This document shows, one piece after another, positions 45,201 to 58,224 of a DNA stretch of 64,000 bases (position 1 is the stretch's first letter; each line of letters starts with the position of its first letter). The translations under genes and the position numbers were made by a program. The notes below the pieces were generated by a model that saw only the letters and a program-made list of their open reading frames with translations, was not told the origin of the DNA and did no database searches. The stretch lies in contig NC_086357.1 in the NCBI RefSeq assembly GCF_036324505.1, positions 25,758,293 to 25,822,292 on the forward strand, in the 5' to 3' direction. The DNA is from Eleginops maclovinus (lineage: Eukaryota; Chordata; Actinopteri; Perciformes; Eleginopidae).

Positions 45201-47471
45201 TAAGCCTTGTTCGTTACAGCCTATCTTCTATAAGTACATATTATTTTTGTTTCTGTATGCTTGCAGAGGTGGAACTGGTGCAGTTTTAAATGAGTATCCA
45301 CTGGTTAGCTAACCAGCTAAGTATAACCTGGTCTTCACGCAACCGAAGACTTCCTCTGGTTGTCTTTTTTTAATGTTCCAGATGAAGACTGGAGATCTTC
45401 CACTCCTCCAACAACACGGGTGGTTTTGTTCACACAACAGTTTCCCCGTTAAACTCCACACAGACGCCTCGTATGGGCCGGTGTTTTCTGCTAATAGTGC
45501 CCTTTAACAACCTGTGTTGATGGTCAAAGTATGTCCACCTACAGTGAAGGCACATCGCTGTGTAGGTCAGGCTCTCTCTTAGGTCTTTGATCTGTTTGTC
45601 CTCTCGTTAATTGGAAAAATGTTGGATAAATGGTCCAAAGATGTGCCTCTGATGTGGTTTCCACAGTGACGTGTCTGTACCAAATCTTCTGACATGTTTA
45701 TCTGATGAGCGAACAGCTGCTGAGCGTTTACCACAACACCGACTGTACACGTGTAATCTGCCTAACATGGTGATGAACTATCGGTGCATTTATTAATTAT
45801 TATACTCGTTTATCATTCTCAACCAAGAACTGTATATTTCTGCAAACTACAGATGTGTTTAATGATTGCAGAAACATACAGTGCCAAAACATTTGCACGA
45901 TCAGTCTGCATAATTTATATACTGTTCATCAGCACTCATCTTCCCTCCAGAATAAGCACATAAAAGCAGCTTCTCAACATGGGAATTAGCCATAAACTCC
46001 TTTCTTATTGCCAACAGACAAGTTTGGGTTTTATTTTCTTGTGTGTTGCATTCAAGGTCACAAACACCCTGAGAACAAGCTTAGTAAACAGGGAAAATAT
46101 TGCAGTTTCTCCTTTATTTAATAGCTGTTTCTCAATCCGTCTCTCTTTCAAACCTGAGCTGGAGATGGATTTATGGTTTGTTGAATTTATTTAGTTTCTT
46201 TTTTAGATTCAACACAAATACAAATACAGTTTTTATCAATGGCTTTGAGCACAGCATCAGCTCTTTGATTGGACATTATTCAATCATAATAATTGTCCAT
46301 CTCACTGATTTATTATATATTCACTGCACTAGTGTCATAAGGGACGGAAATGATCATCATGTCCACCGGGTGTTTCCATGCTGGAGTCGATAAATAAGAG
46401 CCAGTACTGCAGAGTCATTTGTACTGGGAATGAATGCTGATTGTAAACTTTCCCACTGCAGACAAAAGCCAGATGTGAGTGGTTTTTTTTGTCCAGTGGG
46501 AAACGGGGCTCCAGGGTAATGTTTGCAGTAAGATAAACAGGAGGACAAGCCCTGAGTTCAGAATCAGTGCTGTGCCGCAGGACAGACATCCTGCAAATAA
46601 AACCAATAACATTCAACTTGTTTTGATTATGGAAAATAAAATCAGTCCAAGTAACATGGAATTTTTAAGTTTGAAATATAGCTGGTGAAGTCAACCAACA
46701 GAGAAAGCAGATGTTCAATAAGTAAATGACTGACCCGCCACTCAATTCAACCACGGAAAAAACAATGAAATTATTCTTTGGTTTCTTAAAATCAAATCTG
46801 TCCAAACAACATTATTTAAAGTTGGAAATGCAGCGTTCAAATGAAGTACATTTCAGATAAATCAGGAATCAGGTATTTAAAAAGTACATAACTCAGCCTC
46901 AATGTACTTTAAAAGTCAACAAAAGTTAAAAAATAAGTGCGTGTTAAATATTTCACACACCAGGGGAAAACAATAAAGTTAAACCAGAAATTATTTGAAA
47001 CCCCTAAAATAAAATTGTGTTCAAAGTTTTGAAAGTTGAAGAAAGTAGGAAGCATGTGTTACTCCAATAAGCCTCCCACTACGGAAAACCAATTAAATGT
47101 ATCTTATTTGGATCCCTTAAGATCAAATTAGTCCATCAACAACTGTAATTAAAGTCTCAATGAAAGTAAAAAGCTTGGGTTAAATAATTCACCCACCACT
47201 CCATGCCACCACGGTTGATGTCGTCCCACCAGCAGTCACTGGGCTCCCCCAGGCCCTCGGGGGTGGGCTGGCACTCAAACGACCACAGCCGGTCCATGCC
47301 GTCGGCCTCGCTATAGTAGCTCCTGACGGCCACCAGCACCTCTCCGTGGGGACACTGGAAGTTGAAGCTCTGGCGGTACCCGTTGACCCAGCCCATGTCG
47401 TGATGGTCCTCAGACTGAGCTGCCACCGAGGCCAGCAGAGAGGACGCCAGCAGCACCAGAGCAGGATTCAT
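42273..47471 (-). CDS. dpt: Dermatopontin (complete)
   Basis: Small secreted extracellular-matrix protein that binds decorin and collagen and aids fibril assembly. Four coding exons in transcript order: 47471-47197, 43682-43557, 42655-42548, 42339-42273; 576 bases, 191 codons plus TAG. ATG at 47471 (AACATG context) starts a hydrophobic signal peptide ([19 protein letters not shown]) followed by a short acidic segment and [15 protein letters not shown]. Family signatures: the repeated DR.W.F.C pattern ([25 protein letters not shown]), SLGEP-like [36 protein letters not shown] and the end [12 protein letters not shown]. The donor of exon 1 is GTGGGT at 47196-47191; using the downstream GTGAAT instead gives a stop in exon 2. 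It is slightly shorter than the 201-residue human protein, mainly because the Tyr-rich N-terminal stretch is absent. Neighbour atp1b1 is divergent, 16 kb away. Confidence 0.96.
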
Positions 47472-47530
47472 GTTGGATGATTCAGTCCGTCTGCAGAGCT
47501 CCCTCACAGCTGCCTCGCTTTAAACTCCTC
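47472..47530 (-). promoter_or_regulatory. dpt: Putative dpt core promoter
   Basis: A TTTAAA (TATA-like) lies at 47519-47524, about 50 bases upstream of the dpt ATG on the coding strand, which would put transcription start some 20-25 bases before the ATG. Based on motif and spacing only. Confidence 0.3.
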
Positions 47531-50500
47531 CAAGTCTTTTGTTATCCAGATGTTTTGGTTACCAGGCGTGATGTGTAATTTGCTCCAACAGTGGACCTCA
47601 CTGGAGATTTTAAGGTCGACTCAGACAGAGCGTCAACCAAGTTTCGCCGTGGATCAGGGTTTACCTTAAAAGACAGCACTTTTGGATTATAGGCAATTTG
47701 GATAAAGTTTGCAAATGTGAACCATCTAATTAGCCTGACTTAAGTTTGCAGCGAGTACTCCAGTTTTTTTTATGGATTTTTCCATTGCAAATGGTCGTTT
47801 GGAGTATAAAACTGGACGTGTTTTTGTTTTCACTAATGCACCATTGCCAACATGAAGAGTCTACGGAAAGTGTAGAGCTTCTGCCAAAGTAATGAATTGA
47901 TTTGGTTCAGATTCCAAGCTGCAACATCTGGGTTTGAAAGTTAATTCAATGTAGAGGTGCCTGAAGCCTGCACTATCTCTAAAACCTGCAGGGGGCAACT
48001 GTACTGATTCAGATGTATAGAAGTCTATGAGAGAATGACCCTACCTTTCACTTGATTTGTTATCACAGTAGACATTTTGCTACTCAGTTTATGGTTCCAC
48101 TCTATAGTATACAGTCTTTAATGCAGCAAAGGGTTTGTTTTGTAAAATATGATCCGATTTAGAGTTAAATAGACGATGTAGCAGTGCATGATTTAGGACG
48201 GGGCTTCCTTGTGATTGACAGGTTGCTAGCACGGGATTGTCTTTGTGTTGAAAAACTTGAGATCTTTGCTTGAAGCTCTCGTACCACTGCTGGTTGCAAA
48301 GGGTTACAAGTCCTCAAACCAATGGGTGGCGTCACAGTGACAACGTCCACTTTCTTTATTCGTGCTATTGTTCTTCCATGCTACGAGTCTTCACCAAGTT
48401 TCAGGATAATTGGGTTTTTACGTAATCGTTTGCCGAAAGACTAACACACGAGGAAAAACCACAACCTCTTTGGGGGAGGTGAAAATGTAGCCTATTCCCC
48501 TGTCTAAAACAAACGTAGATAAAGAGGAGATTTATGCTTTAGCAGTTTTCAGTTTTGCCGAAGATAAATGGTTGGTTTTGCAAATGTATGTCTGGCTAAC
48601 CTCCCCACCTCCGTAAGTGCAGTACACAGTCCCAAAAAGGTTACATTTTGGGGGGTTTGTAAAGGCGGAAAGTGTTGTAAGACGGATTGGATTTGTTTTC
48701 ACACAAAGGAATAACGACACCATAACTCCTAAACTGTATCCTAACATTTAAGACCATAAAAAAGACACAATATTGCCAAGTTACAATAATGAAAACCAAA
48801 CATAACGGATCTTCTATCACGTCAGGACATCAGCTCATTTAAAGTAGGAAAAATAAACCATTTATCAACACCATCAGAGAAACATGCAATACAAATAATA
48901 ATGATCATGGCTTATAAACGAAGCTGTTCAGCACAGATCACTGAGTCCTGCCATGACCCGTATATTCATTAGAAACCACACCTAAATGGATCAGTGCTGA
49001 ATCACTCATCCATCTTCTCCACTTCATCACAAGATAACAGCTTTTACAATTTCCACCTCTCCTCCTGTTCCTGTGAAACACAGCACACTTGTAAAAGATA
49101 AATAAGGCGCTGTTAGAAAATGAGCTCATCTTATTTATGAGGTGTGGTGTTAGAGAAGTTAGTGCCAGTGTTAGTGATGCTTACATATTTTTGTATCCTA
49201 ATATGTTCCACATTATGTCCGCATACAAGATGCAAGGAGAGCTAGTGGAGCATAACATATGTTTAGATCCATCGTCACAGTGGGGAACACATTACGGCAT
49301 CGATAGTGGAGATTTGCACCACTTTCTGCATGTAGTGGGCCAGCAAGCAACACAGGTGTTGGCAATGGAAACGTTATTGGGAATGCAGTTTTCTATGTAT
49401 GTGAATTTATATTTGTAGGTTCCTGATTAATGGTGTGTCGTGTTGGAATTACATGTCACTTATTAGATGAGAAAAAAGTCAAATTGGGAGAAAAAGGGAA
49501 CTTGTGAGAGAAGTCAAATTCTGACAACATAATCTGTATGTCCAAGTAGAAATGACAAACAGTTCTGCCTCCAAGCAAGACAGCTGGTTGCAATGTAAAT
49601 GTAGGAAGGCAGTCTTTCTGTATTTGCACGAGAACAATCTTTTGTAAGAAGGTTTTTCAAGGAATGTTTTAACCGTATTTCAGCAACCTTAAATGTATTA
49701 ACCTTAAATTAATGAAACCTTTCACTATACTTGCAGTCAAACTGGTTCACTACACTTCCTAAATAATTGCTAACATGTTGAATAGTAATATCAGTGTTGT
49801 AGATGTATGCTGTGTGTCCTGGCTGCCTCCAGTTTGTGATCTTTGGCACAGTGCAGACTTTACGGTATTATGAATGAAGCCCTACATTCCCTGCTCTAAA
49901 TAGAGATTTTTAAATAGAAAATAGTTTCTATAATTACCTCCCAGTGCTGCTCCATTTCGACTTTGGTGGAACTCCTCATGCAGTGACTCAAAATGTATGT
50001 GCTGTTATTTATTTATAGATGCACTCTCACACAGGATCAGATCTCAGGCATTTCTCTCCTCAAATCAAACAAACAGCCATTAGTAGGTTGTCTTAAAGGG
50101 ATAGTTCGCGTGTCATGACGTGTGGTTGTATGAGGTTATCTCTATAGTCGATGCAGTTTGTAAAACATATCTGTATCAGTTCAATATGTAATGCTTTATA
50201 TAATGTCTTTCTATGCCTTAATCTTCTTTCCTTTCAGACGGACGGACTGAAGTTTACACATGGAGTGAACGTAATTAAAACAAAACTCAAGAAAACTTTC
50301 TGGTTATGTAGAGGCAACAAAACACTTGGTTTCACTCGGAGAGGAGCAGTGGTGGTACTTACGTAGACATTTGATTTGAAATGTAATTGTGACGTCAAAA
50401 ACAAATGTAGTCCGGGGATAAATATGTTTCCCTTAAAGCGTTACTGAAGTGCATTCTGTTTTAGGAGAATGTAGTAACAGAGGTCTTCCATTATTTTAGT

Positions 50501-51156
50501 TTCCTATTTTTACTTAACATGTTCTCAGTCTCAGAATTCATTGAATTTCCCTTCATTTCTAATTATCATTTGTCTAGCAATGAGTGGAAGAGTTAATAAT
50601 ATAGATATTTGTCCTTTGCATTTTGAGTGCGCTCTCAGGGTAAGAACAACAAAGGATGAATGAGTACTAAAAATGATCTTTATGTCAGATGTTTTGCACA
50701 TATGAAGGCTAGTCCTTCTCTCCAAGATAAATATTTGGGAGCTGCAGTGCACATCTGCTTTTCATCGAACCCAGCACCAGCTTTCATACAGCCGGGCTCC
50801 AGGAAAACACCACTTAGTCCTTTCCTAAAGACCACTATAAGCAATTGTAGCTGTCTGCACCAGGAGATACCTTTTAGGTATAATATATATAACGAGTCTG
50901 CATCACAATGTCTAAAAACGAGTAGTTGAGTTGTGTACTTGTTCCTAAATAGATAACGGTTCTATTTTTCTGGCCGCAAAGTGTTCAGTTCTTACACTGC
51001 TCTTGTTCCTGCAGAGGTTTGTATGGCAACTCTAAGATTTGTATTCAAATAAGCGAACAGCTGCCAAGTAGATTCAGAAGTGCTTCTAAAAAATGAGGAC
51101 GTGTTGAGACGCTCTGAACAATCACCCTGTGATTCGTCCCACTTTGTACAGAGCGT

Positions 51157-51593
51157 TGTCAGGGTTGGGGAAACAGGACCCAAGTGCAGTAAATCAAGGG
51201 GAAGCAGGTAAGGGTCCAAAACAAAAAGCGAGCTTTATTCAAAAGCTGTTGATGAAAACACGAAGCGAGGGGAACACAGGACATAACAAACACTTAGCTT
51301 CAGACATGAAGGGCGACAGGAACAGGCAGGTATCATGGACAAGATCAGGGAAGAAATGACGACGACTGAACAACAGACAAAAGGGAAACAGGGACTAAAT
51401 ACACAAGGGTAATCACAAGACGAGAGACAGCTGGAAGGGGGAGGAGAAACACAGGGGCAACAGGTGAACACAATGACACAATCAGGCCCAGGAGGGAAAC
51501 GCAGACAGGAAGTGAAACTCAACATGACACAAGAGGGGAAAACATTTCAAAATAAAACACACAGACATGACAGACGGATCAAGGATCATGACA
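51157..51593 (-). mobile_element. Solo LTR, 437 bp
   Basis: TGTCA...TGACA ends, flanked by AGCGT at 51152-51156 and 51594-51598, a perfect 5-bp target-site duplication. Read on the minus strand it has a TATA-like TGTATTTAGTCCC and, near the 3' end, GAATAAAGCTCGC as a polyadenylation signal, in the order expected of an LTR. No coding sequence and no second LTR nearby, so probably a solo LTR left by recombination. The 5-bp duplication fits Gypsy-type integration (inference). Confidence 0.72.
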
Positions 51594-52419
51594 AGCGTTT
51601 GACCAAATGAAATAAATATGTTGGGGAATGATCTCAAAAATCTCAACAGTCATATAGCAATTACAGTGTGGCAGTAAAAGAGGTATTACACTTATATGTA
51701 AATACTTCAGAGACCGTTTGCCTGGACCTTACACTAATACAATAAGACTACACTAATACTAGCAAATGCCCTCTAAACTAAAATCTAAAAACGACTACAG
51801 AGATAAATAATACAACAAAGACACAAGAGACAATGTAACCCCAATTGTTCTGGGGGAAATGTTAAACTATTGCAACAGTTGAAGCTTTACAGGCAATACA
51901 TCTATAAGAGAAAGCGTGTGTTAGACGGCACTTAAAGGAAGAAAGGCTCACAGAAGATCAAATCAGGCGCCTCGGCAGCCTCTAAGTTTAACACCAGCGT
52001 GGACGTTCCCTTAATGTGTTTCATTTCCTGTCATCTCCCTACTGTTGTGTTGATTATGAAATAAAACAATCCTTAGTTGCATTATGGGAAATGTAGGCTG
52101 GACCCACAGCAGGGCCTCAGTTGATTGATTTTGACAAGTTTTTACAAGAAGGGCTCGACTACATTCATTCAATGTGACGCCATACTAAACACACCAGAGT
52201 CCAACATGTGGGTGTCAGTAATGTGTGTTGATGAGAAAATGATCCATCTTGACTTAATGCTGGATGATTATGAAAAGGTTGCACAAATGTCATGTTTTGA
52301 TATGCGTGGTAACTATTGACTTGTATGCATAGTATGATTCCATACTACCAAAACTCCAGGAGGGTTTACTGAGCAGGCGAAAAGTAACAGGGCAACCTAA
52401 CTTTCCCCTGCAAAATGTT

Positions 52420-52850
52420 ATTGAAAGAGAGACCAACCAGGAAGAAACTCAAAATGATGACCAAGGGACATGAAGTCACTGCAAAGAGACAAAGAATGAC
52501 AAGACAAAGAGACAGAATAACTACTAAGATGCACAAACGACTACAAACAGTTGAAATGCACCTACACAAAGCCAAATAATGACTACAAATGCTCCAGCAA
52601 AACAACTACAAATTGATCAATAATGACTACAATTAACTTCAAAGATGCACTCGATGACTACATAGACACAAAAACTGAGTAGGAAGAGTTGCAAAACAAC
52701 CGCAAAGAGATTGAAAATGAACACAAATGAACGCAATATGAATGCAAAGAGTCAATAACAACTACGAAGACCAAACAACTAACAAAGAAGGCACAAAACA
52801 ACTTCAGAGAACTACAAAAATGACTACAACGTAATCAAAAATAACTACCA
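52420..52850 (+). repeat. Degenerate ACAAAGAGAC tract
   Basis: AATGACTAC, CAAAGAGACA and CTACAAAC words of the same family as 31260-31660, highly diverged. Confidence 0.5.
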
Positions 52851-53456
52851 TAAAGCTTCTAGATGTCCATGTGATTGTGGTAGTTTCTCATTTCTTGCAG
52901 CGCCGTGTACAAGACTCTTTAAATGTGTCAAAACAAAACCTTTAAAAGTCACTCAATCTAGAAGTCTCTAATCATGAATGAAAGCCTGAAACGTTACTTC
53001 TTAAAACACAGCTATCTCTGGTATGCGGGGTTACACAACTGCCACTGTGCGGATGTCAAAAGGTCCCCCAGCATGCACCGTTTTACCCATAAGACCTTTG
53101 CTGTTTAATAGTGCTTCACTGATGACATTAAGGGGCCAGGCAAAAGGCCACAGTAAGAACGTCTCCAAAACAAATCTCTCTGCTGCAGGCTGTAACCTCA
53201 TTAGGACAATGCTTCTCGGTCGCTCGGAGGTTGTGTCTGAGACGCGGCCGGCAGAGATAAGCCTCACTGACACAAGTGATAATGGGAGAGCGCAAAACGA
53301 TTGGCCGTAAAATAATCACAGCCGCAAGTATTTCTCTTGATACCCTGTGCTTATTTATTGGGCCCACAACGTCCACCTCAAGGCTTCAAGGTTATCTAGA
53401 AGATGAAATTAAAGGGTCAAAAGGTTCATAGCGTTGTCTGGAGCGAGGTGCATTTG

Positions 53457-53850
53457 CATTAAAGAGGCCCCATTATGCTTTTGGGGGCTTTGCCTTTTCC
53501 TGCTGTGTTTTATAGGTTTTTGTGCATGTAAATGGTCTGCAATGGCTAAAATCCCAAAGTTCCCTCCAGAGGGAGTTTCTCTTCAACACACTCCACTGCC
53601 TGAAACACCTCCATTGGATATTGTACGTGATAGGCTAAGGGGCGGGACATCTCTAAGTGGTTAACCAATCTCAACAGAGCCGGTCAGCTAACCAATCAGA
53701 GCAGACTGGGCTCTGGTTTCAGACAGAGGGTGAAAAGAGGTGATGCAGCACAGGCAGTATGAGAAACATAAAGAGCTTTAGAACGCTAAAGCATGGAGAC
53801 ATGTCTCAGTAGAGACACAGGTAAAAAATAAAGACCTTTTGCAAAAACTA
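53457..53850 (-). mobile_element. MITE of the TTAAAGAGG family, copy C
   Basis: Begins TTAAAGAGGCCCCATTATGC and contains, inverted relative to copies A and B, GTGATAGGCTAAGGGGCGGG, AACCAATCAGAGCAGACTGG and GAAACATAAAGAGCTTT. Confidence 0.65.
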
Positions 53851-54539
53851 GGTTTAATTTCCTAACTACAAGAGGGCTTTTTCTCTAAGATAGCGGGGAA
53901 CACGGTTGAGTGTTCTTTCCTCTATAATACGATTAGCTGCAGTCTCAATGTCATTTAATGGAATATCTCTACAAACAGGCAGAGCTTCTGTAATGTAATC
54001 TGAACGGAGTAAAGTGGACCGAAAAAGGATCATAAGTCAGAGAGCCGAGTGGAAAATGTGCTAAATGACAGTGACTCTGCTAATGCTGCATTGTTTTTCA
54101 GCCTCAGATGTTGATGTTATTCAAATGACTCTGACAAAAAAGACAGAAGCTATTTCATTAATCAGCGTATCCATTTTCCTCCTGAGGCTCAGACGGCGCT
54201 GCAGCTGTTGCAGCATGTTTGAAATTCAGTGAACCATGACCAAGGTCAGTATTTATGCATGACAAATTACTGTCTGATAACACTCTCCGTCACACAAACG
54301 GTAGGAGATGAAAAGGATTTATTAACAAGCAAAACAGCTGAGTGTCTTTGCTGCAAATCAGTCATGACATATTATTTCAGCTAAGTTAATGTATGTTATT
54401 TCCATTTGAGAGAAATGCAGGTTTTTGCTGCATCCTTATCCGACACCATTAGTTTGAAATACAGATTGTTCACCAATAAAAACATGTACTTACAAAAGTT
54501 AAACATCAATCAAAACACCTTAATAATCCCTGATGGAAA

Positions 54540-54740
54540 TTAGTTTTAGGAGCGGTTGACCAACCACAACAGAGCTGGCCAGCTAACCAATCCTGGGCTC
54601 TGGTTTCAGACAGAGGGTGAAAAGAGGTGCTGCAGCACAGGCAGTATGAGAAACATAAAGAGCTTTTTGAACATTAAAGCATGGAGACATGTCACAGAGG
54701 CACAAAATACAGATATGAACCAGGATATGTCCTCTTTAAG
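54540..54740 (-). mobile_element. MITE of the TTAAAGAGG family, copy D (partial)
   Basis: Shares GGGCTCTGGTTTCAGACAGA, GCAGCACAGGCAGTATGAGA and AAAGCATGGAGACATGTC with copy C and ends ATATGTCCTCTTTAA, the inverted form of the TTAAAGAGG end. This end gives the terminal inverted repeat of the family. Confidence 0.6.
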
Positions 54741-55849
54741 TATACGATCTAAGAGTACATCTTCACCTCGACTTTATGAGCCCATAACTAATTTCTTTGC
54801 AGGGACAATAACGTATATCGTATTTGATCACATCATACACATTTCCCCCAAATTTCCAGATAACCCGCCTACACGGAACGGTTATTTCTTCTGTGTGTTT
54901 GAAGAAGTGGGTCAGTGAAAGCTGACAGACACGAGAGCTGCATGTCAACACAGCCTTCCTAACGCTCTGCTGCTGGAGCTGAACACGTCGAATTACCTAT
55001 TCTGAATATAAAGTACTTCACAATGCCATCACTTTATGACTACTTGTTTAAAGCAACTGTAAAATCCCGTCACTCCAGGCCTCCTTGCTCTTGTATTTGA
55101 GTGAATCAACCTTGAAACCTAATGTCATTCTGTTTTAATGTTCATAATCTTTCTGTAATGCTGGTGATGTTTGGAATTGCAGGAGCTCTTTATTTGTCAG
55201 TCCTTGTTGATGTTATTTATGTTGTTGAGTTGTTTATTATCATGATCATAATTAAATGTTTGTTGACTTCCATGTGTCGTGCCTGAGGACCCTCTTGAAA
55301 TGAGACAAGGGTTTTTTCTCTAATTATCTGCAGCTGGCCTCCAATCATCCCAACGATGATAAATAAAAGCTGTAAAATGTTGATGTCCAGCCTGGCTTTT
55401 ACTTAAAGTTCCTGAGTGCATGAGAAGAATCCTTTAAATGAACAGACAAACTCCTGCTGTGGTCACAGTGTGGAAAACAATTTGACGTGCACTTTATTGA
55501 TTTTTGGCCACAAACCTCGGACGAATGCCCCCCACCCCCCACCTCCATTCGCCCTGCAGCACTAACTGTCCATCAGCAGCTGCACAGCAGACATCCCTCA
55601 CTTCCTCTTCTGTGATCAAACAGCGCGAGCAGATCTCTGCTGATCATACATTAAGTAAGAAATGAGCAAAGTCTGGGCGTGACCCTCTTTACAAATGTTC
55701 TTCAGCTAGCACAAAGACGCTATTATAGTTTCAGTGTTACTGTATGTGCTGATGTTTCTGAATTTGGCTGTTCTTGTAGAAGAGGGAATTCCCCCCTAAT
55801 TATTTTTTACGACACAATCACACTTTTTAGTATCTTAATAAACAACCTC

Positions 55850-57110
55850 ATATCTTAAAAATGATGATAAAAGTTCTCAAAAATTGTTTCAATATTAACA
55901 ATCCTTCTCAGAAATATGAGAATCCAGACTTAATCTTGGTTTAGAAAACTCAAGCATGATGTAATGGTACATCTTGATCTTCTGTATCATGAAATAAACT
56001 ATTAAATATCTCTAAATCATGACTTTTTCTCAATATAATGAGAATATTTCTCAAAAATAAGGACAAATATTTGTAAAATAATCCAAAACTTTCTTAAAAT
56101 AATGAGGATCTTTCTCAAATGAATGACGTAGTATCTCAAACTGACTGCTGCATCAGTGACTATTCATTTAGCTGCCTCAGAAGTCTCAAACATTATGTAC
56201 CGTGGAAATCAAATGTCTGCAGTTAATTAGTGGGAAATGCTCAGCTTTGCTCGCTGCTGCAGGATACTTTCTGTGATCTCCAGTGTGTTGTGGATGGTTT
56301 TGTGCTCAGTGAGATGGTGTGGTACAGCCTGCTTATTCACCTGTGACAGCATCGGGGGGGGGGGGGGGGGGGGGTCAGCCCTACATATGTAAAGGTCAAA
56401 GCATACATGACCTCAGAGTATCCACATGTTGCTCAGGAAGTGAAGAGGGACTGGATGTGACGGCCCCTCCTCCAATAATTCTTGAAAATAAGAAGTTTGC
56501 GTCAACTTTTCCAGGCAGGCAGAAGCCAAACTGCAGAGAGTAATTTGAGGAGGAGGAACAAAGACAGGCCTGTTTGTGAATAAAAAACAGGAAAAGGATA
56601 GTCAGGTAAATGGGCACAACATTAGTTTTCCACTTAAACCTGGAAGATGTATGGAAGCATAGTGTGCCAGTCAAAGAAAAACAAATAAGGTGAAAGCTAA
56701 GAACAAATCGTGTAAGTCAACGAGAAATGCATGAGTACGTAATTTAAAATAACTGATGACTTAGTATGTTGAAATATTGAGCAACTTAAAGATAAAGATG
56801 CATGTTCCCAAAATAATCAAGGTTTTACTTCATTGAGTAATGAGTAAATATGTTAAGATAATGACAAACTTTCTCAAAATAATGTGAACATTTCTAAATA
56901 TTTTTGTTAGTTTCTAAAAATAATGTGAAACTTTTATCAAATGTTGTAATTTTGGGGGAAATGAGTAAATCTCTGACTCAGTTGTTATTAAAGTCATTAT
57001 TTTTGTTTAAATCTGCGTTATTTTTGACTTAGAATAGGTTCATATTTTTTAAAGAAAGTTTCCCACTACTTTAATAAGTTTATACTTGAAAAAGTTTTTG
57101 ACAAAGTTCA
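55850..57110. repeat. Degenerate TTTCTCAAAATAATGAG array in two blocks
   Basis: Words such as TCTCAAAAAT, CTTTCTCAAAATAATG and TTCTCAAATGAATGA recur irregularly at 55850-56130 and 56815-57110. The DNA between them is different and includes a 21-G run at 56354-56374. Confidence 0.5.
56354..56374. repeat. Poly-G run
   Basis: Twenty-one consecutive G residues; could form a G-quadruplex and is prone to length error. Confidence 0.9.
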
Positions 57111-57659
57111 TCATATTTTTGAGCTTCTTATTATAATACATTACACCCATTGTGTTTTCATCCCATTTGGCTTCCATATATAGAGGAAAGAAGTTGTAGC
57201 TGTTCTAATATTGTCAGCTGAAAACAGAACCAGCTGTGGCTTAGTTTTTATGAAGACAATATTTGTACCATACTTGATAAATCTTCAAAGTGAGAACTGG
57301 ATGGTCTGTAAACACTTGAGATTGTGCAATAAGTGAGAGACTCTGTCACACCGAACCGACTACATTCTTGTGGTTTTATGGTCTGCAAATCATTCCCCAC
57401 CTTTTAAAAAATACAGAGAGATTTCATGTTAGTCAGGATTCTTTAAAAATGCAGAGAATGACTGCAGACACTTTACATTCCTGGCTTTGTCAATTGTGCA
57501 CTACGGAAGTCCTTTCAAACTCTGTGCACAGTTCACATAAGACACTTTCTCTTATGATAACCCCACACAGATACACCCATAGGGTTTTGCAGTCGAGTGT
57601 TGCATTTCCCATTTTTGGACTGACTTGTGGCAAAGTGACTAAGAAAACAGACTATAGAG

Positions 57660-58224
57660 CAGGGGTGTCCACATTTCTTCACGAGGGCTACATAAAGAAA
57701 AACATACAAAGGGCTGGGCCACTCCCTGGAAGTGAGGTATACCGCCTCATAAGTTAAGTTATAAGTTAGAGAAATCAATCAAATGTAGGGAAATTATTAT
57801 TGATACTTGAAAATGCTTTAAGAAAAATCGCAGCTCTCCATAGGGGTTCATTTATTTACTTGGTAGATTATATCTTAAAACAGAAGTCTCAGATTGCTGA
57901 TAATAAGGGGAAATATGAAGGGTCTATTTCAAGCTTGATATGTGATCAAGTGATTGGGCTTTTTTTTTATCAACTATGATTTGTTTGAAAATGTTTTCAA
58001 CTTTAATTGATTGAATTTATTTGAAAATGGGGCTTATTAACGCATGAATACTATTGTTTAATATGTGTTTACATATATATTTAAAGAACAATAGTACGAT
58101 TTAAGAAAAGCACAACTTTCAGGTGTGGGCTATATTCCATTATTCTTTTAGCATTTGCTGAGGGCCAATTAAAAGTGGGCTGCGGGCCGCATTTGGCCCC
58201 CGGGCCGTGGTTTGGGCACCCCAG
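57660..58224. mobile_element. hAT-like non-autonomous element, 565 bp
   Basis: Left end CAGGGGTGTCCACATTTCTT and right end GTGGTTTGGGCACCCCAG, the usual inverted ends of hAT MITEs, with GGGCTGCGGGCCGCATTTGG just inside the right end, also typical. AGAGCA flanks both sides if the ends are counted from GGGGTG; a clean 8-bp duplication was not found. No ORF. Confidence 0.7.

Noticed and set aside
49137..49418. 93-codon ORF as a gene
   Set aside because: No family similarity, no splice context, composition like the surrounding intergenic DNA.
53434..54918. ORFs of 76 and 120 codons
   Set aside because: They lie within or across MITE copies C and D and are not conserved between copies.
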